Positions 1 to 11,345 of a stretch of 64,000 nt of DNA are shown here, piece by piece. The translations under genes and the position numbers were made by a program. This DNA is from Rhizophagus irregularis. Its lineage: Eukaryota; Glomeromycota; Glomeromycetes; Glomerales; Glomeraceae. The notes below the pieces were generated by a model. That model saw only the letters and a program-made list of their open reading frames with translations. It ran no database searches and had not been told where the DNA came from. The stretch spans positions 1,302,001 to 1,366,000 of the forward strand of contig NC_089435.1 in assembly GCF_026210795.1 (NCBI RefSeq), written 5' to 3'. The first letter of the stretch is position 1. Every line of letters starts with the position of its first letter.

Positions 1-639
1 TTCGTCACACCTTATCTGTCACCGCACTGTTCACGTGACAGTGCATAATTCCGCATAATGCCGGCCACCAGTGCTTTTTTTTGGGGGAACGCTAGGGTAG
101 TTTATTTTGACTTTGAAGCTTCGGGCGAAGCCACAGATGTTTGGGCGAAACTTGAAACTTTTATAGTATATTATTTAGGTATTTAAAAAATCCATGGCTA
201 AAATAAACATGAATAATTTTTGATAATCAAGAAGTTATCATTAAATACATGCTTGCAATTATTGTAAGATTAATATAAGGCTAATATTTGGTAAAATCTT
301 TATTTATATACTATTAATAAATTAATTCATAAAATAGTTCATGAAGTAAATAAAATCAAAATTTTATACATTATTAGTAGAGTTTGTAAAAAAAAAATAA
401 ACTCAACGGAGATCTCAATTTTTGTGCATAATTGTGGTTTCATAGTTTAAAAAGATAACTGTCAGTTCAGAAGGGGATTATAAGTGCCACATGCGTTAGT
501 TATGTTTGCATATATAGATTTTTGTTTTGTATGTATTTTGTATTTAGTATCGATACTCTATTGATGTCGTGCTAGAAAGTCCAGTGCTTTGTGCTAGTGC
601 TTTGTGCATATGGTATGGTTCCACGTTACATGGTTTTTT
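1..639. other. AT-rich intergenic, no gene seen
   Basis: No convincing reading frame, RNA gene or repeat was recognised in this stretch. Confidence 0.5.
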
Positions 640-1010
640 TTTCACTAATAAAGGAGTAAAAAAAAAGTTAATATTTCGTTGCATAAAAATGAAAAAAAAT
701 AAAACATTTTCAAAGCTTATACCTTCAAAATGAGTACAGCCTTTGAAATGGGTCTCTTTGACCTACAAAAAAAATGAAAATGTTAGCAAAACGTTTTGTT
801 AAAAAAAACCCCCTGAAAGAAAAAAATTTGAAGTTTTACCTTCAAAAATGGTAGTCTGCTTCGAAATGAAGTAAAACGGAGTTCTGGATCTAAAAAATAA
901 AAACAAAAACATTAGCAAACGTTTTGCTAAAAAAATCAAAGAAAAAATTTGAAGATATTATACCTTCGAAGCTGGACCTAAAAAAAGAAACGTTTGTAAA
1001 ACATTTCATT
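640..1010 (-). repeat. Array of palindromic modules, about three units
   Basis: Read on the minus strand, three units each carry a palindrome such as TTAGCAAACGTTTTGCTAA (near 783, 910 and 970). A T-rich stretch follows, then TAGGTC or TAGATC, then a segment with TTTCGAAG or TTTGAAG. The order of parts matches the plus-strand array at 43.9-45.0 kb, so both appear to belong to one dispersed family. No protein is encoded. Confidence 0.55.
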
Positions 1011-1179
1011 AAAATTTCACCTACCGAATTCTCACGTGCAAAAGAGCCAAAGAAATAACATGGTCTAAGAAAAAGAAATAAAAAGAGAATTTAGTAGTTG
1101 TTTAAAAAATGGAATAAAGAAATTAAAAAGACATGCAAAACTCAGCGAGATACCATGTTTAAAGAGTCAGGGAGCCGCC

Positions 1180-1560
1180 TAAAAAAGAAAAGGAAAGGGG
1201 AAGGGCAAGGGCAAGTGGAGTAAAGGGAAGGACAAAAGAGAGGGAAAGGGGAAGAATGAGAAGTAGGGAAAGGAAAATACAAGGAGGGAAAAGAGGAGGA
1301 ATGAGAAGAGAAGGGGAAAAGAGAAGGAAGAACGAGAAGGAGGAAAGGAGATAATGAGAAGGGGAAGGTGTTATGTAATATAATTAATTTACAGACTGTA
1401 ATTTATTATTAAGAAGGTTTTAAAAGAGTTTTTTGAACGTACTGTAACTCATTGAAGGTATAATTACTATTAAATTTATAATTTATTGAAATTATAAAAG
1501 AAAATGCTGGAAGAACGAGAAGGAGTGAAGGGGAAGAATGAGAGAAGAGGAAAGGGTAAT
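1180..1560. repeat. Polypurine tracts
   Basis: Almost pure A/G sequence with AGGGGAAG- and GAATGAGAAG-like words from about 1180 to 1370, and again from 1505 to 1555. Strong strand asymmetry without a reading frame. Confidence 0.7.
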
Positions 1561-2399
1561 ATAACTTAAATTGAATTTAGCTTTAACTTTTGAATATAGT
1601 TTAAAATTTAACTTTCGATTGAAGAAAAAAAAATACAATTTAACATTTGTTCAAAATTATCACAAAAAAAAAAAATTCTTTTGTTTAAGAATATCACTTA
1701 ACCATTCTTAGTAAACTAATATGCAATTATCAAAGGTCGGAGATAAAAATATAAAGCCACACAATATCGATAAATTTCTATATAGATATTTTCAATTAAA
1801 GAAATTAAAGGAAAAAAATCAATATATTTTAATTAAAAAAATTAAATAATAACGTAATTAATACATTTATTACAAAAACAATTCTATTGTTAACTATTTA
1901 TAGTAAACTATTATGCTAATCGTTACGTGTTAAGAAAAATATCAATTAAAATAATACAACGTAATATTATTTAAGAAATTGGTTTGTTACATATAGAATT
2001 CACATGATTAGGACACTGAATTTATGATGATTACTAATTTTATCACAAAATTTACCACTTAAGCTACAGTTTATTGCTAGTTATATTATAAAATTAAATA
2101 TAAAAATAAAATAAAATACAAATATATTATGAAAAGTTCTTTCCTAACTATTGCAAACTAAACAAAAAGAAACTTTAAATTTTCTAGTAGTTAAATCCAC
2201 TTCTCCTAACTACCTATAAGTCTAGATTAATCCAAGTCTTCTAGTATCTAAAAACCTAAAAAACAAAAAAAAAGAAACATAAGAATGTCAATTAGGAGCC
2301 AAACTTCCCCTGTAATCATTCAAATCTCCAAGAGTTGGCATTTTTAAAGTTTGGAGTAAGAGTAACAGAACGACCCACAAAAAAGAAAAACATGCTGAA
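1561..2399. other. AT-rich intergenic, no gene seen
   Basis: A-rich and T-rich sequence only. A stretch near 1990-2100 loosely resembles 33.15-33.35 kb and may be an old dispersed repeat. Confidence 0.45.
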
Positions 2400-2640
2400 G
2401 CATTCCACAAAAAGAAACAATTTACAAAAAGAAACAACTCATGAAAAAAATTAACCCATGAAAAAGAATTGACCCACGAAAAGAATTGACCCACGAAAAG
2501 AAACAACCCACGTAAAAAGAATTGACCCACGAAAAAGAATTGACCCATGAAAAAGAATTAATCTACATAAAAATAATTGACTCACGTTAAAATAACTGAC
2601 CCATGAAGAAGAACTCACAAAGAAAAATCAACCGACAAAA
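2400..2640. repeat. Minisatellite, about 17-19 bp unit
   Basis: At least ten degenerate copies of a unit like TTGACCCACGAAAAGAA. The open frame on the minus strand (2288-2548) is the translation of this repeat (repeated GQFF/VNSFSW words) and is not considered a gene. Confidence 0.8.
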
Positions 2641-3000
2641 AAAAAGAATAAAATATAAAATAAAAGAATTTTAAAAAGCCTAAAAAAGGGGAATAAAAAA
2701 TTTTTTTTTAAAAAGGAGGATAACAAAGTTAGGAAAAGGACAATGAGTAAAGTTAGAAAAAAATTTTTTTATAAATGGGGAGACAAATGAAAGGAAGAAA
2801 GAAGAAATTTTTTCTTTAAAAAAAAAAGGTAGCGAGTGGGAAATAAATATTTTTTAAAGGGGTGACGAAGCTAGAAAATAAAAAAAGAAAGGGGGAATAA
2901 AAAAAAGAGGATGACAAATAAAGAAAAAGAGTGTGACAAAATAAGAAAAATAAAGGAAAGAAAGGAAGATCAAAATCATATACTGTATAAAAAAAAAAGT
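2641..3000. repeat. Purine-rich low-complexity tract
   Basis: A/G-dominated sequence with long A runs and scattered GGAGGAT or GGGGAAT words. No coding signal. Confidence 0.6.
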
Positions 3001-4102
3001 ATCACAAAAAAAAAACAATCACGTGATCGCGTATTATGATAGATAAAATTATTATCTAAAAAAGATTAAAATGAATTACGGTCTACGGGCGGTTTGATTG
3101 CAGCGTAGTTTAGGGTAGCGTTTGGCTGATTTAATATTAGTTCTTGTCTACCTTTCTGTAATCTTGATCACTTGAAATTTAAAAATAAAAAATAAAAATA
3201 AATTAAAAATGAATTACGTATTAAACATATGGAATTGTAACAGATTTTTTATAGGGTATTGAGGTCTATAAAAGTTTAGTCTATTTATATCTTATTAATT
3301 TTTACAAAATGATATTGTTTATAATTTATTAAAGTTAAATTGATTTTTAAAAAAAAATAATTAAATAATTAAAATTGTGATTCATCGTCAAGTAATATTT
3401 AATGCATCGAAAAAATATCTTGAATTGATTTTTTCGGCTAAATTTTGATGACAATTACCATCTATTTACCACTTATTCATCACCTATTTACCACCTATTT
3501 AATAGCATTCAATTTCACAAGATCGTTTGGTACCACATCGTCACATGTTAGATAATAGATCGTTGTGATTTGATGGCGATTTCTTAACTGCATGGTAACA
3601 AATCACGGGTTTCTGCAAAAATGTAATGATATGTTTATTATTATCCACCATATTCTAGATAAATTTATCTAAAACCTAAAGATTATTTTAAAGTTTAATA
3701 AGATTCTTTTGAGTTAAACAATTTTTTTCTTGCGGTTATTTGAAATTTTTTTTTTTAGAAAAAATATTAATACTCGAAAGTCCTATATATATAAATCATA
3801 GATTTTTTAATTTAGATAACTTTTACCTACTTATTAGACAATAGACATTAAAATTACTACTGCCAACAAAAAAGATCATGAATACTGCGCCTCATCCAGC
3901 GGATTAATCTTTTTCTCAATAGCGACAATCTTGACAAAAATATTGATTTAAATACTGATCTTTCATAATTAGGTAAAACTCTAGTTATTTTACAAACTAA
4001 TATTCTAAATAAATTTGCTCAAAAATATATTAAGAACTTTCTAATCTTCCGTAATTAAATTGTGATTTTCTATCAATTATTTTAAAATTCCCTAATCTTC
4101 CT
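3001..4102. other. Intergenic, 3' side of the first F-box gene
   Basis: AT-rich. Contains short repeats of the word ACCATCTATTTACCAC near 3460-3500. No gene recognised. Confidence 0.45.
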
Positions 4103-5584
4103 TTAATCATATAACGTATGGAGTTTACATTGAATCCATTCAAAATCTTCAGTTCCAAGATTATTAGTGTTATAATTTTTGATTACCCCTTTTGTTTTAT
4201 ATTTTTGTAAAAGATCTTCTAATTTTAGCTGATGTTGCTTCTGCTCCACGTTTAACATAACTCCCGATGAAAAGATTTGCAATAACATAGAACTTCTATC
4301 TTTCCAATTGTCAAGAAATAATTTTAAAGATTCCAAATTAATATTCAAATAAGAATTAAAAATAGAATATATAAATTTAAATTTAAATAAACTAATTGGT
4401 GTGGACCTCGTCAATATTTCAAATAAGATTTTCCAATTAATTTGATAATCATGTACACAGAAAATTTCTAATCCATTTAAAATTTGACAATTAATTAATA
4501 AATTTTCAAATTCTGAAAAATTCTCACTAAATAATGATAATTTAAGATAATTAAGGTTTGGACAATTTTGATAAATTGCATGGATAAGTCTTCCTTCATC
4601 ATAATCACTTTGACCATAGATAATACTTATTTCAATAAGATTTCCTATTGTATTTTCAATTAGACTTGCCAAAATTTTAGATGGGACGTAATGAGCTTTT
4701 AGATATTTTAAGTGAGGTAAAGATATCTTTTCCAAATGATTCAAATGATTCCAATTTTTCTGGCGAAAAGCGTGTATTTCTAAACTTATTAAATTTACAA
4801 GATGTGAAAATAAATTTGTGACAGGTTTCCAGTCTATTTTCAAATATTGAATAGTATCGGCACACTTAATTAGTGCCTCTTCAAGTGGTCTGACAATATA
4901 TTCCTTAAGAGTAACCAGATATTGATTGTTGAATATAACTTCATTTAAGTTTTTTTGACCTTCAATTAATTTAGTGATACCACAATTATGAGTACTAAAA
5001 TATAAAATATCAAAATTCAATTTTTTAATTGACGTATTTAATATAGCCAATCTTCCTGCTAAGATGCTGCTGTTTTGAGTAGAAGTACAACGAAGGTAAC
5101 CAAGTTCTGAGAAACAAAGTTCAGTACCCGAAGTAAAGTTATAGCGGGAATAATTGCAAAGAAAATAAAATTTTGTATTCCTATTAAATATATTCATGAT
5201 TTCTAATCCTATAATAGAAATTTTGGATTGATTAATATTTGTATCAGTTACAAAAGTTTCTATCATTTTTTCCAATACAGATAAATTTAAATATCTCCAA
5301 AAACTAATATAATTTAATAAAGGTTGTTGATATGTATTTATAAGTTCAATCCCTTGATTCCTCAAATTAACTCTTGATTCTTCTGATAAATATGAAAGTA
5401 TTACATTAATTATAATGATATGTGCTTTTTCTTTTAAGTGAAATCGAAAAGGATTCTTCCATAAAATTGGTACAGTCATTTCATACCAAGTCCTGTCAAC
5501 TAAAAGACATGAATAAAGTGTATTTCTCATATCATATAATTCTTTTAATATTAGGGATATTACATCTTTGTTAAGTTTCGACAT
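4103..5584 (-). CDS. F-box protein, long subfamily (493 aa)
   Basis: The F-box lies at residues 1-45 (start MSKLNKDVISLILKEL, then SCLLVDRTWYEMTVPILWKNP). The rest is a divergent leucine-rich array; phrases such as CPNLNYLKLSL (about residue 345) and NLLINCQILNGLEI mark its repeats. By family knowledge the F-box binds Skp1 in an SCF ubiquitin ligase and the leucine-rich part chooses the substrate; the substrate here is unknown. It is an uninterrupted single-exon gene. Three other genes in the window (6252-7697, 21598-23064, and the split gene 51268-54078) share the same plan, including EESRxNL and FNYISFWRxLNL near residues 65-100 and a basic C-terminus near YKTKGVIKNYN. The start is the first ATG and aligns with its paralogues. 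A GGCGTA word (5655-5660) lies 71 nt upstream. Confidence 0.9.
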   Translation of the reverse strand: MSKLNKDVISLILKELYDMRNTLYSCLLVDRTWYEMTVPILWKNPFRFHLKEKAHIIIINVILSYLSEESRVNLRNQGIELINTYQQPLLNYISFWRYLNLSVLEKMIETFVTDTNINQSKISIIGLEIMNIFNRNTKFYFLCNYSRYNFTSGTELCFSELGYLRCTSTQNSSILAGRLAILNTSIKKLNFDILYFSTHNCGITKLIEGQKNLNEVIFNNQYLVTLKEYIVRPLEEALIKCADTIQYLKIDWKPVTNLFSHLVNLISLEIHAFRQKNWNHLNHLEKISLPHLKYLKAHYVPSKILASLIENTIGNLIEISIIYGQSDYDEGRLIHAIYQNCPNLNYLKLSLFSENFSEFENLLINCQILNGLEIFCVHDYQINWKILFEILTRSTPISLFKFKFIYSIFNSYLNINLESLKLFLDNWKDRSSMLLQIFSSGVMLNVEQKQHQLKLEDLLQKYKTKGVIKNYNTNNLGTEDFEWIQCKLHTLYD

Positions 5585-5650
5585 TTTTTAATCTTTTAAA
5601 AGGAAGAAAATTTCTTCTTTATTACCCCTTTTTTAATTTATATATATCAG

Positions 5651-5664
5651 ATATGGCGTAAAGG
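5651..5664 (-). promoter_or_regulatory. TACGCC-type motif upstream of F-box gene
   Basis: The plus strand reads ATGGCGTAAA, so the gene strand reads TTTACGCCAT. The same word stands 31-79 nt upstream of three other F-box ATGs. Function is inferred only from recurrence. Confidence 0.35.
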
Positions 5665-5719
5665 AGTGTAACAAATAAATATGCGCAGTATGAAAATCAT
5701 AGGGATATTTAGTCGTGAT

Positions 5720-6251
5720 AATTCCATATTTAGAATAAAGATTTTTTCGGTGATCTCACTTTCCTTTTTGATCTCACCCGATAGTGTGTTACATAAATCA
5801 ATTGCAAATTTTTTTTTTTTTTTTTTTTTTTTAAGAAAAAATTAAAAATTTTAATAAAATATTAACTGTATTTCATATACACCTTGACATATTTTATGAT
5901 TTAAAATAAAGAAAATTTTTAATTTTATCTGTGGTAAAATTAACGGTATATACATTATATATTCATGTGGCTTTGGTTTAATATTGAACTTAACGTAACC
6001 GTAACTCGCTTCGCTCGCAGGAAATCAATTTACAGTATTAAAAATAAAAAATTTTATTATAAGGTAAAAAATTTTGATGCATGATGATTGGCAATAATTT
6101 AATTTTCTTGTTTCCTATTACAGGTCAGAATCATAAAAAACAAAAAATACATATAAATATTAAAATACTAATACTATCATAATAATTATAAAAATTTCCA
6201 ATCATTTAAAAAAATTCCTAAAATAGTATATATAATTAACAACACTTTTTT
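5720..6251. other. Intergenic between two F-box genes
   Basis: Contains a T run of about 20 nt at 5812-5832. Otherwise AT-rich and without a recognised gene. Confidence 0.5.
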
Positions 6252-7697
6252 TTATTTGTTCCATTCAAATTCTTTAAAACCAAATCCATCAATATTATAA
6301 TCTTTAATTATACTTTTTACTTTATATTCTTGTAATAATTCTTTTAATCTTTGCCTTAGAACATGTTGTTGTTGTTGTTGTCTTCTAGGCCTGAGAGTTA
6401 AAAATCTTATTGCAGTTGTTATATGTAATAACATAGAATGTCTATCATTCCAATTATCAAGAAATAATTTTAAATGTTTCAAATTATCTTCCCAAATATC
6501 AAAATAAGCAGTAAATTTAAATTTAAATAAACTAATAGATGAAAATTTCAATAGTTCAAGTAAATTATCCCAATCAATAGTATAACCTATAATTTCTAAT
6601 CCAATTAAAAATTGACAATTAATTAATAAATTTTTAAATTCTAAAAATTCATTATTTGATAATTTTAATTTAAGATAATTAAGATTTGGACAATTTTGAT
6701 AAATTTTTCGAATAAGTTTTCCATCATCTTCAATTCGATAAAGAATAATAATTTCAATAAGATAACCTTTTGTATTTTCAATTAAATTTTCTAAAACAAT
6801 TGGTGGAATATTTTGAGCTTTTAAAAATTTTAAACAAGGTAAAGATACATTAATTAAATGATTCCAATCTGAGTCGCAAGTAGATTTTATTTCTAATCTT
6901 ACTAAATTTACAAGATATGAAAGAAATTTTGTAACAGGACTCCAACTTATTTTCAAATATTGAACAGTATCTGCACATTTGATTATCGATTCTTCAAGTG
7001 CTTTACGATATGGTTTATTCCTTGGCATTGTTGAGACGAAATTGATTCCTTTTAGATTTTTTTGAACTTCAATTAATTTAACTATTCCATGACTAATGGT
7101 ATCATTGTACTTATAATTAAAACCCAATACTTTAATTGAAGTACTTATTATAGCCAATCTTTCCAAAATATTACTATTGATATCATTATAATCACAACCA
7201 AGGTATTCAATTTCTGAAAAGCAATGTTCATCCCCTGAAATATGACAAAAATTTGTTTTTGGAATAAAAAGTGAAACAAATTTTGTTTCACTATTAATAA
7301 ATAATTTCATTATTTCAATTCCTATAATAGATTTTTTAGATATTTCAAAATTTTTTATAAAAATATTCATTATATATTCTAAAAAATGTAAATTTAAATG
7401 CCTCCAAAAACTAATATAATTAAATAAAGGTCTTTGATACTTTTCATAAAAAAAATCAATTTCTTTATTTTTCAAATTATTTCTTGATTCTTCTGATAAA
7501 TGTGAAATTATTACATTAAATAAAATTTTACGTGCATTATCGGTTAGACGACATTGTTTAGAAGGGTTCTTCCATAAAGTTGGTACCGTCAGTTTACACC
7601 AAGTTCTACTAACTAAAAGACATGAATATAAAGATTTAACATCATCTTGTAATTCTTCCAATATTAATATAATTATATCATTGCATAGTCTTGACAT
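6252..7697 (-). CDS. F-box protein, long subfamily (481 aa)
   Basis: N-terminal F-box, residues 1-45 (MSRLCNDIIILILEELQDD, then LVSRTWCKLTVPTLWKNP), followed by a leucine-rich substrate-binding region. It is a close paralogue of the 21598-23064 gene: they share LCNDII, EESRNNLK, KKSIIG, KFVSLxIPK, SxKxLxFNYKY and IIKCADTVQYLKISW. A short Gln run (about residues 442-447, QQQQQ) lies before the C-terminal helix. Predicted role: Skp1-dependent adaptor of an SCF ubiquitin ligase, substrate unknown. The ATG is fixed by alignment with paralogues. The upstream ~150 bp is also shared with the 23 kb gene and two relics, so these copies were duplicated with their promoters. Confidence 0.9.
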   Translation of the reverse strand: MSRLCNDIIILILEELQDDVKSLYSCLLVSRTWCKLTVPTLWKNPSKQCRLTDNARKILFNVIISHLSEESRNNLKNKEIDFFYEKYQRPLFNYISFWRHLNLHFLEYIMNIFIKNFEISKKSIIGIEIMKLFINSETKFVSLFIPKTNFCHISGDEHCFSEIEYLGCDYNDINSNILERLAIISTSIKVLGFNYKYNDTISHGIVKLIEVQKNLKGINFVSTMPRNKPYRKALEESIIKCADTVQYLKISWSPVTKFLSYLVNLVRLEIKSTCDSDWNHLINVSLPCLKFLKAQNIPPIVLENLIENTKGYLIEIIILYRIEDDGKLIRKIYQNCPNLNYLKLKLSNNEFLEFKNLLINCQFLIGLEIIGYTIDWDNLLELLKFSSISLFKFKFTAYFDIWEDNLKHLKLFLDNWNDRHSMLLHITTAIRFLTLRPRRQQQQQHVLRQRLKELLQEYKVKSIIKDYNIDGFGFKEFEWNK

Positions 7698-7850
7698 TAT
7701 TTCTACGACAATTTTTAAAAGGAAAGAAAGTTTGACGGATGGCGTAAAAATGTGGTATGACTATGGCTATCAATTATTTATTTAATTAAAGTATCTAATT
7801 TGATTTAAACAAATTAAGTAAAGTCTAGTTTGATTGTGATCTACATATAT
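7698..7850 (-). promoter_or_regulatory. Shared F-box upstream block
   Basis: The plus strand here holds GGAAAGAAA, ACGGATGGCGTAAAAA, TGTG, GACTAT and ACAAATTAAGTAAAG in fixed order. The order repeats upstream of the gene ending at 23064, and in decayed form at 26205-26310 and 26608-26729. It probably contains the promoter and 5'UTR. Confidence 0.5.
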
Positions 7851-8611
7851 TGTTAACCGGATTGGGTATTTGCTGCGCTTTTTATGTATTCTTTTACTAA
7901 CTTTTTAGAAATTAGTAACTGTTATTCTTCGCTTTTATTTGAAATAAAAAAAAAAATAAAAATATGTCACGACGTCACGCATATCTCATAGTTGTTTTCG
8001 GACTATTATAAGGTTAAGATTAATCTAGATTAATCTATAAATTATATTTTAATTATGATGTTGTGTATTACGTGATACAAAAATTATTTATATAACTATT
8101 ATTTTTATTTATTTAACATACTCTGTGGGGAAAATACCATTCAATATTGTCGTATTATCGAAAAAAAAACATATTTTATGATTATTTTGGTCGGAAAGAT
8201 GTAAAATAATATTTATATAATTATGTGACATATTTGTTGAATGTATTATTATATATTTATTATAAAAAATATTTTAATATATTATTTACGAATAAAATTT
8301 TACATCAAAGTCGATAAAACAAAGGCAAATCACATGACGATCAGAGGTAATTTTCTAAACTTATACTACTAAACTTATAGAAAATACACCCATTCGTACA
8401 GCTGTTAATAAAAAATTCGAAAGTCACTTTTACCTCTTTATATTTCGGAAAGAAAATGATTTTTATAATGTAATAATAATAAAACTTGTCTTTATTAACA
8501 GAAAAATAACAAATATGGACATGAGTAAACATCAAAATACTACTGGTGTTATTACGATAAGTTAACAACAGATGAACTAAATACAATATATTTTAAAACA
8601 TATGAAAGTAT
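7851..8611. other. Intergenic, no gene seen
   Basis: AT-rich. Small open frames on the minus strand (for example 8341-8586) have no recognisable domain. Confidence 0.45.
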
Positions 8612-8932
8612 TTAGAATAAGTTAAATGATACTTCTCCAAAAGGAGTACTTAAACCCATTTCCCTACCAAGTTTAAAACCAACACCCACAACCTTAGCCT
8701 CTATACCATTAGGGCCAATTGATCCTCCCGTGTCAGCATTGAGTCCAATTCTTGATTTAAAGCCTCCTGATTCACAATTTACCAAATCAACACCCACTTC
8801 AAGCTTAGCTTTGACGCCATCAGTAGCATTTGCCGCAGCTTTTGCTCCAACTCCTGTACTTAAAACTTTAAGATCTGTATTTCCATCACAGTATCTGTAT
8901 ACTGAACTACCAATCTTTACTTCTGAGGACAT
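8612..8932 (-). CDS. Small glycine-rich protein of unknown function (106 aa)
   Basis: One exon, Met start, no signal peptide or membrane segment. The sequence alternates small residues (Gly, Ala, Val) with charged ones: SxVGAKAAAN, GVKAKLEVGVDLV, GLNADTGGSIG, GIEAKVVGVGFKLG, then STPFGEVSF. This looks like a regular beta structure built from repeated short strands. The GL-x-DTG-x-SxG-x-x-GxEAKVxGxGF pattern is, from memory, like uncharacterised short proteins of animals and fungi; I cannot name a domain. Composition is clearly protein-like compared with the surrounding AT-rich DNA (GC-richer, few Lys/Asn), which supports a real gene. Its flanks hold no partner gene. Role unknown. Confidence 0.65.
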   Translation of the reverse strand: MSSEVKIGSSVYRYCDGNTDLKVLSTGVGAKAAANATDGVKAKLEVGVDLVNCESGGFKSRIGLNADTGGSIGPNGIEAKVVGVGFKLGREMGLSTPFGEVSFNLF

Positions 8933-9111
8933 CTCGATATATTATAATATATTTGAAGTTTGGATTATTTTAGATTTTTTTTTCTTTAAGAGTGAAATAT
9001 GTTTTTGAAGTTTTTAGTCTGAAAGGGTTCGTATTTGATATGCCTTTATATTAAAAAAATTTTCTCTCATCGATCAATTAGGTTGATCCATTTACAATCC
9101 AATTTAGAATA

Positions 9112-9233
9112 ATAGAACACGTTTTAATAAATTTTAAGAATCATTTAAGACCCGATTTGGTACGTCAGAAGAGTAAAGCCATTTAATGATAAATTTTGAA
9201 AAAAATATATCGTTAACGTAAAACGTGTTCTAT
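9112..9233. mobile_element. MITE-like element, 122 bp
   Basis: Terminal inverted repeats ATAGAACACGTTTTA and TAAAACGTGTTCTAT bound a 122-bp segment without coding capacity. No target duplication is clear. Confidence 0.5.
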
Positions 9234-9791
9234 ACCGTTTTTTCTTAAAAATTTTATACAAATAAAACCTTCTATGAATTTAAGTGTTTAAGAACATATA
9301 CGGCTTGTTTTGGAAAGCCTTACATTTGCGAATTTCTTAACCATTCACAGCTTATTTTGGAATAAGTTACGACTATTAATTTCACAAAATCTTCGTGAGA
9401 AGAAAAATTATAGCTAAATAACCTGTTACTTTCCAAGTAAAAAAATATTCCTGTTATTGCACGTCAAGATTTGAGATGAATTTATATTCTTTAGTAATAA
9501 AGTGAAATATCTTTAAAATAATCATGTGTTTTATCCATATCATTATGTTCCAGACTTACGATAGTTTCCATTCCTCAATAATCATATTTTACTATGGCTG
9601 AATCATTTATATTCTTTTTAATTTATATTTTATATGCCTGAGCACCTTTATGTACCGATCGCTTATATACCGATAATGATAAATTTTTTATGTCCCGTTT
9701 CACAATTAATAAAAAAACTTCATTGTACCGATATTATATATAGTTTCACGATGTAACATGTACCGATACTTTTCTTTGTCCTTTTATAATT
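9234..9791. other. Intergenic with repeated TACCGAT words
   Basis: No gene. The word TACCGAT occurs four times between about 9652 and 9770, spaced irregularly; meaning unknown. Confidence 0.4.
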
Positions 9792-9915
9792 CTTTTTTTT
9801 TTAACGAAGTCAAATTATTACTTTCAGTATTTAGAAATAAAGAAAAATTACAAAAAAGGAAATGATCTACATTATATAACATTTAGTAAAAGAATACGAT
9901 CGAACTACACTAACT
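9792..9915 (-). mobile_element. 5'-truncated LINE 3' end
   Basis: On the minus strand this stretch reads GTTCGATCGTATTC, ACTAAATGTTATATAATG, TAGATCATTTCC and GACTTCGTTAAAA. It matches the last ~115 bp of the intact LINE (43270-43383), with a short insertion, and ends in its own A tail (T run on the plus strand). Homology stops near 9915, the usual outcome of incomplete reverse transcription. Confidence 0.75.
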
Positions 9916-11345
9916 CGCTTAGGGCAATTGATATTTATTACGTAATATAAGTTTCCTGTATGTAAGATATAGTGTAACCAATTAAATTAAAATATTGAGA
10001 TCACATGATTGTTCATTAAGTATAACGTAAGATTTTTGCTAATATCACTGCCCTTACCACCGATAAATATTTACCCCGTATTACATTTCATTTATTTTTG
10101 TAAAACGTCTCCCGGTTTTTATGAAGACACAATATTTAAGTCATAAGAAACTATTATAAATAGATTTGCATACTTTCACCTGCGGGAATGTTAACTAAAA
10201 TGACTTTTTTTTTTTGACGTTAACTTATTTTAAATTAGAAGTTTTAACCGTTTATTATCTGTTATATGCAAATAAAAAAAATTATCTGATTCAGATTCGG
10301 TTAATAAGCGTTTATCGCGTTATAAAATATAGTTCAAATATTTATTTATATGAAATGTTTTCTTATTTTTTCATTATTGTTCAGGAATATGGGGGAATGA
10401 CCAAGCTAAAAAAAAAAACTTTAATTTGAATTTTAATTTATTTATTTTATTTATTTATTTAGTTCTAGAGTAATTACAAAAAGTAATTTGAATTTTTAAT
10501 ACTATTAAAAACATTTTTTATTCAAATTTTAATTAACACGTGATATTTAAATAATCAAAAATATGCAATTTAAACCGAATTGATGTTTCACAATTTAATC
10601 GATTGTCTCCTCTTCGTTTTTCTTCGATTTGTCATGAAATGTGCTTTTTCAAATTTTTCGATATGAGCAAATAATCTTCTAGGCTGTTTTCTCTATTAAA
10701 TTATTCTTATGGTGTTATATAAAATAAATGTATTTTCCATCTTATAATCTCATTCATATAAATTTATGATATAAATCACAAAATCCTTTAGCAGCTAATA
10801 CAGAATGGGTGCAGTATTTATATAGAGAGAAAATTGAATTTTTACCCTTTTATATTATAAATATTAATATTATTCTACTTCTGCTCCATATTAAATTTAA
10901 CGATTAAATAAACGTAATTTCAATCTAGTAAACGTAATTTAAAATTTTTGATAATGTATACCAAGTGAAGTTAAAAAGATTACGCTAATAAAGCCTTGAA
11001 TAAGGATAGAAACAATACAAACTTCGCATCAATAACTAAAACGTGTTCCTTGGACAATTTTCTCGTAAATTAGTATATCTTCCCGTATTGTATAATTATC
11101 ATTGAACAGCTGTTCTAGAGGATCTATGTCTACAAAACAATTGATTAATGAGTTTTTAAGAGAGCAAGGGTAGTAAAAAAGAATTGCCCAAAGTTGAACC
11201 TGTTTCCTGGTCATCTTTTATTAGGGGTGTTAAAATATCATCCGAAAAGCAGTTCGGTTAACACCCCTAACCGTGTTATCCTGCAGCCGCCGATGATAAT
11301 GCTTATACTGTAACTATTTACGTTTAGCGTGACATGTTCTTCACC
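9916..11345. other. Intergenic, no confident gene
   Basis: AT-rich. The minus-strand open frame 11029-11214 (61 aa) has protein-like composition but no domain I recognise; it could be a gene fragment. Confidence 0.4.

Noticed and set aside
2288-2548. 86-aa minus-strand open frame
   Set aside because: It is the translation of a 17-19 bp minisatellite; repeated GQFF/VNSF words and no start context.
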